DNA of 64,000 nt. Source: Parapristionchus giblindavisi. Its lineage: Eukaryota > Nematoda > Chromadorea > Rhabditida > Diplogasteridae. The notes under the pieces are model-generated. The model was not told the origin of the DNA and made no database searches. It worked only from the letters and a program-made list of their open reading frames with translations. The position numbers and the translations under genes were made by a program. This document shows positions 63,876-64,000 of this stretch, in pieces (position 1 is the stretch's first letter; each line of letters starts with the position of its first letter). The stretch spans positions 558,001 through 622,000 of the forward strand of contig CALSFV010000037.1 of assembly GCA_943737045.1 (NCBI GenBank). Direction: 5' to 3'.

Positions 63876-64000
63876 GATAAAATGCACTCAAAGTGCATCA
63901 TACCGTAATCTTGGTTGGATTACTGTAGCCCGCCATACCTGGAGCTCGATTCCATAGGGGCATTCCAACAAAAATTGATAATTTTACGGGGGGGGGTTCC
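63876..64000. other. Right end of window, no exon assigned
   Basis: A possible GT donor (CTCCAG|GTATGG on the minus strand near 63938) could end another exon, but the coding part cannot be recognised. A G-run is at 63990-63996. Confidence 0.3.

Overview
The window is eukaryotic and almost certainly metazoan. Small exons with GT/AG borders (often tttcag acceptors) are separated by short introns, and they sit in a sea of fold-back (inverted-repeat) DNA elements, Tc1/mariner-type insertions with TA target duplications, non-LTR retrotransposons and simple repeats. Tc1-like ends, intron style and density of TA-flanked hairpin elements fit a nematode best; I cannot name the species. No rRNA, CRISPR or prokaryotic-type gene is present.

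The main gene content (about 5.2-27.6 kb and 48-49.3 kb, all minus strand) is a set of partial copies of one gene: a focal adhesion kinase (FAK/PTK2 family, KIN-32-like) with FERM, tyrosine kinase and FAT domains. FERM exons occur at 5.2-7.5 kb (copy A), 13.5 kb (copy D) and 21.2-25.5 kb (copy B). The kinase occurs once (17.7-20.1 kb). The region after the kinase occurs twice (16.5-17.4 and 48.1-49.0 kb). The FAT domain occurs three times (10.8-12.3, 15.4-16.2 and 26.8-27.6 kb). Copy B is the most complete: nine kinase-domain exons splice in perfect phase from the catalytic-lysine exon onward. However, no glycine-loop exon is visible, one FERM exon is out of order and another carries a net frameshift. 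The other copies carry stops, lost donors or insertions. The picture is a tandem FAK array eroded and split by transposons.

From 27.8 to 47.1 kb lies a nested transposon complex. About 640-bp inverted terminal repeats bound it. Inside is a non-LTR retrotransposon (ORF1 with a coiled coil, ORF2 with endonuclease and reverse transcriptase). ORF1 of that element is split by a 13,011-bp insertion flanked by a TA duplication. The insertion contains fold-back elements, a mariner remnant and two nearly identical 1.4-kb blocks, each holding three phase-compatible host-like exons.

From 47.6 kb rightwards there is a dyad-symmetric cluster of nine GC-rich palindromes (47.65-47.97 kb), the FAK copy C remnant, a 2-kb fold-back element, a second retrotransposon broken by frameshifts and by a 1,422-bp fold-back insertion (51.9-57.2 kb), an unidentified two-exon gene end (57.8-58.6 kb), more hairpin elements and pyrimidine arrays, two exons of an ABCA-type transporter (61.35-62.53 kb) and two exons of importin beta (63.4-63.8 kb). 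These last two, like FAK, lack neighbouring exons that should carry essential parts of the protein.
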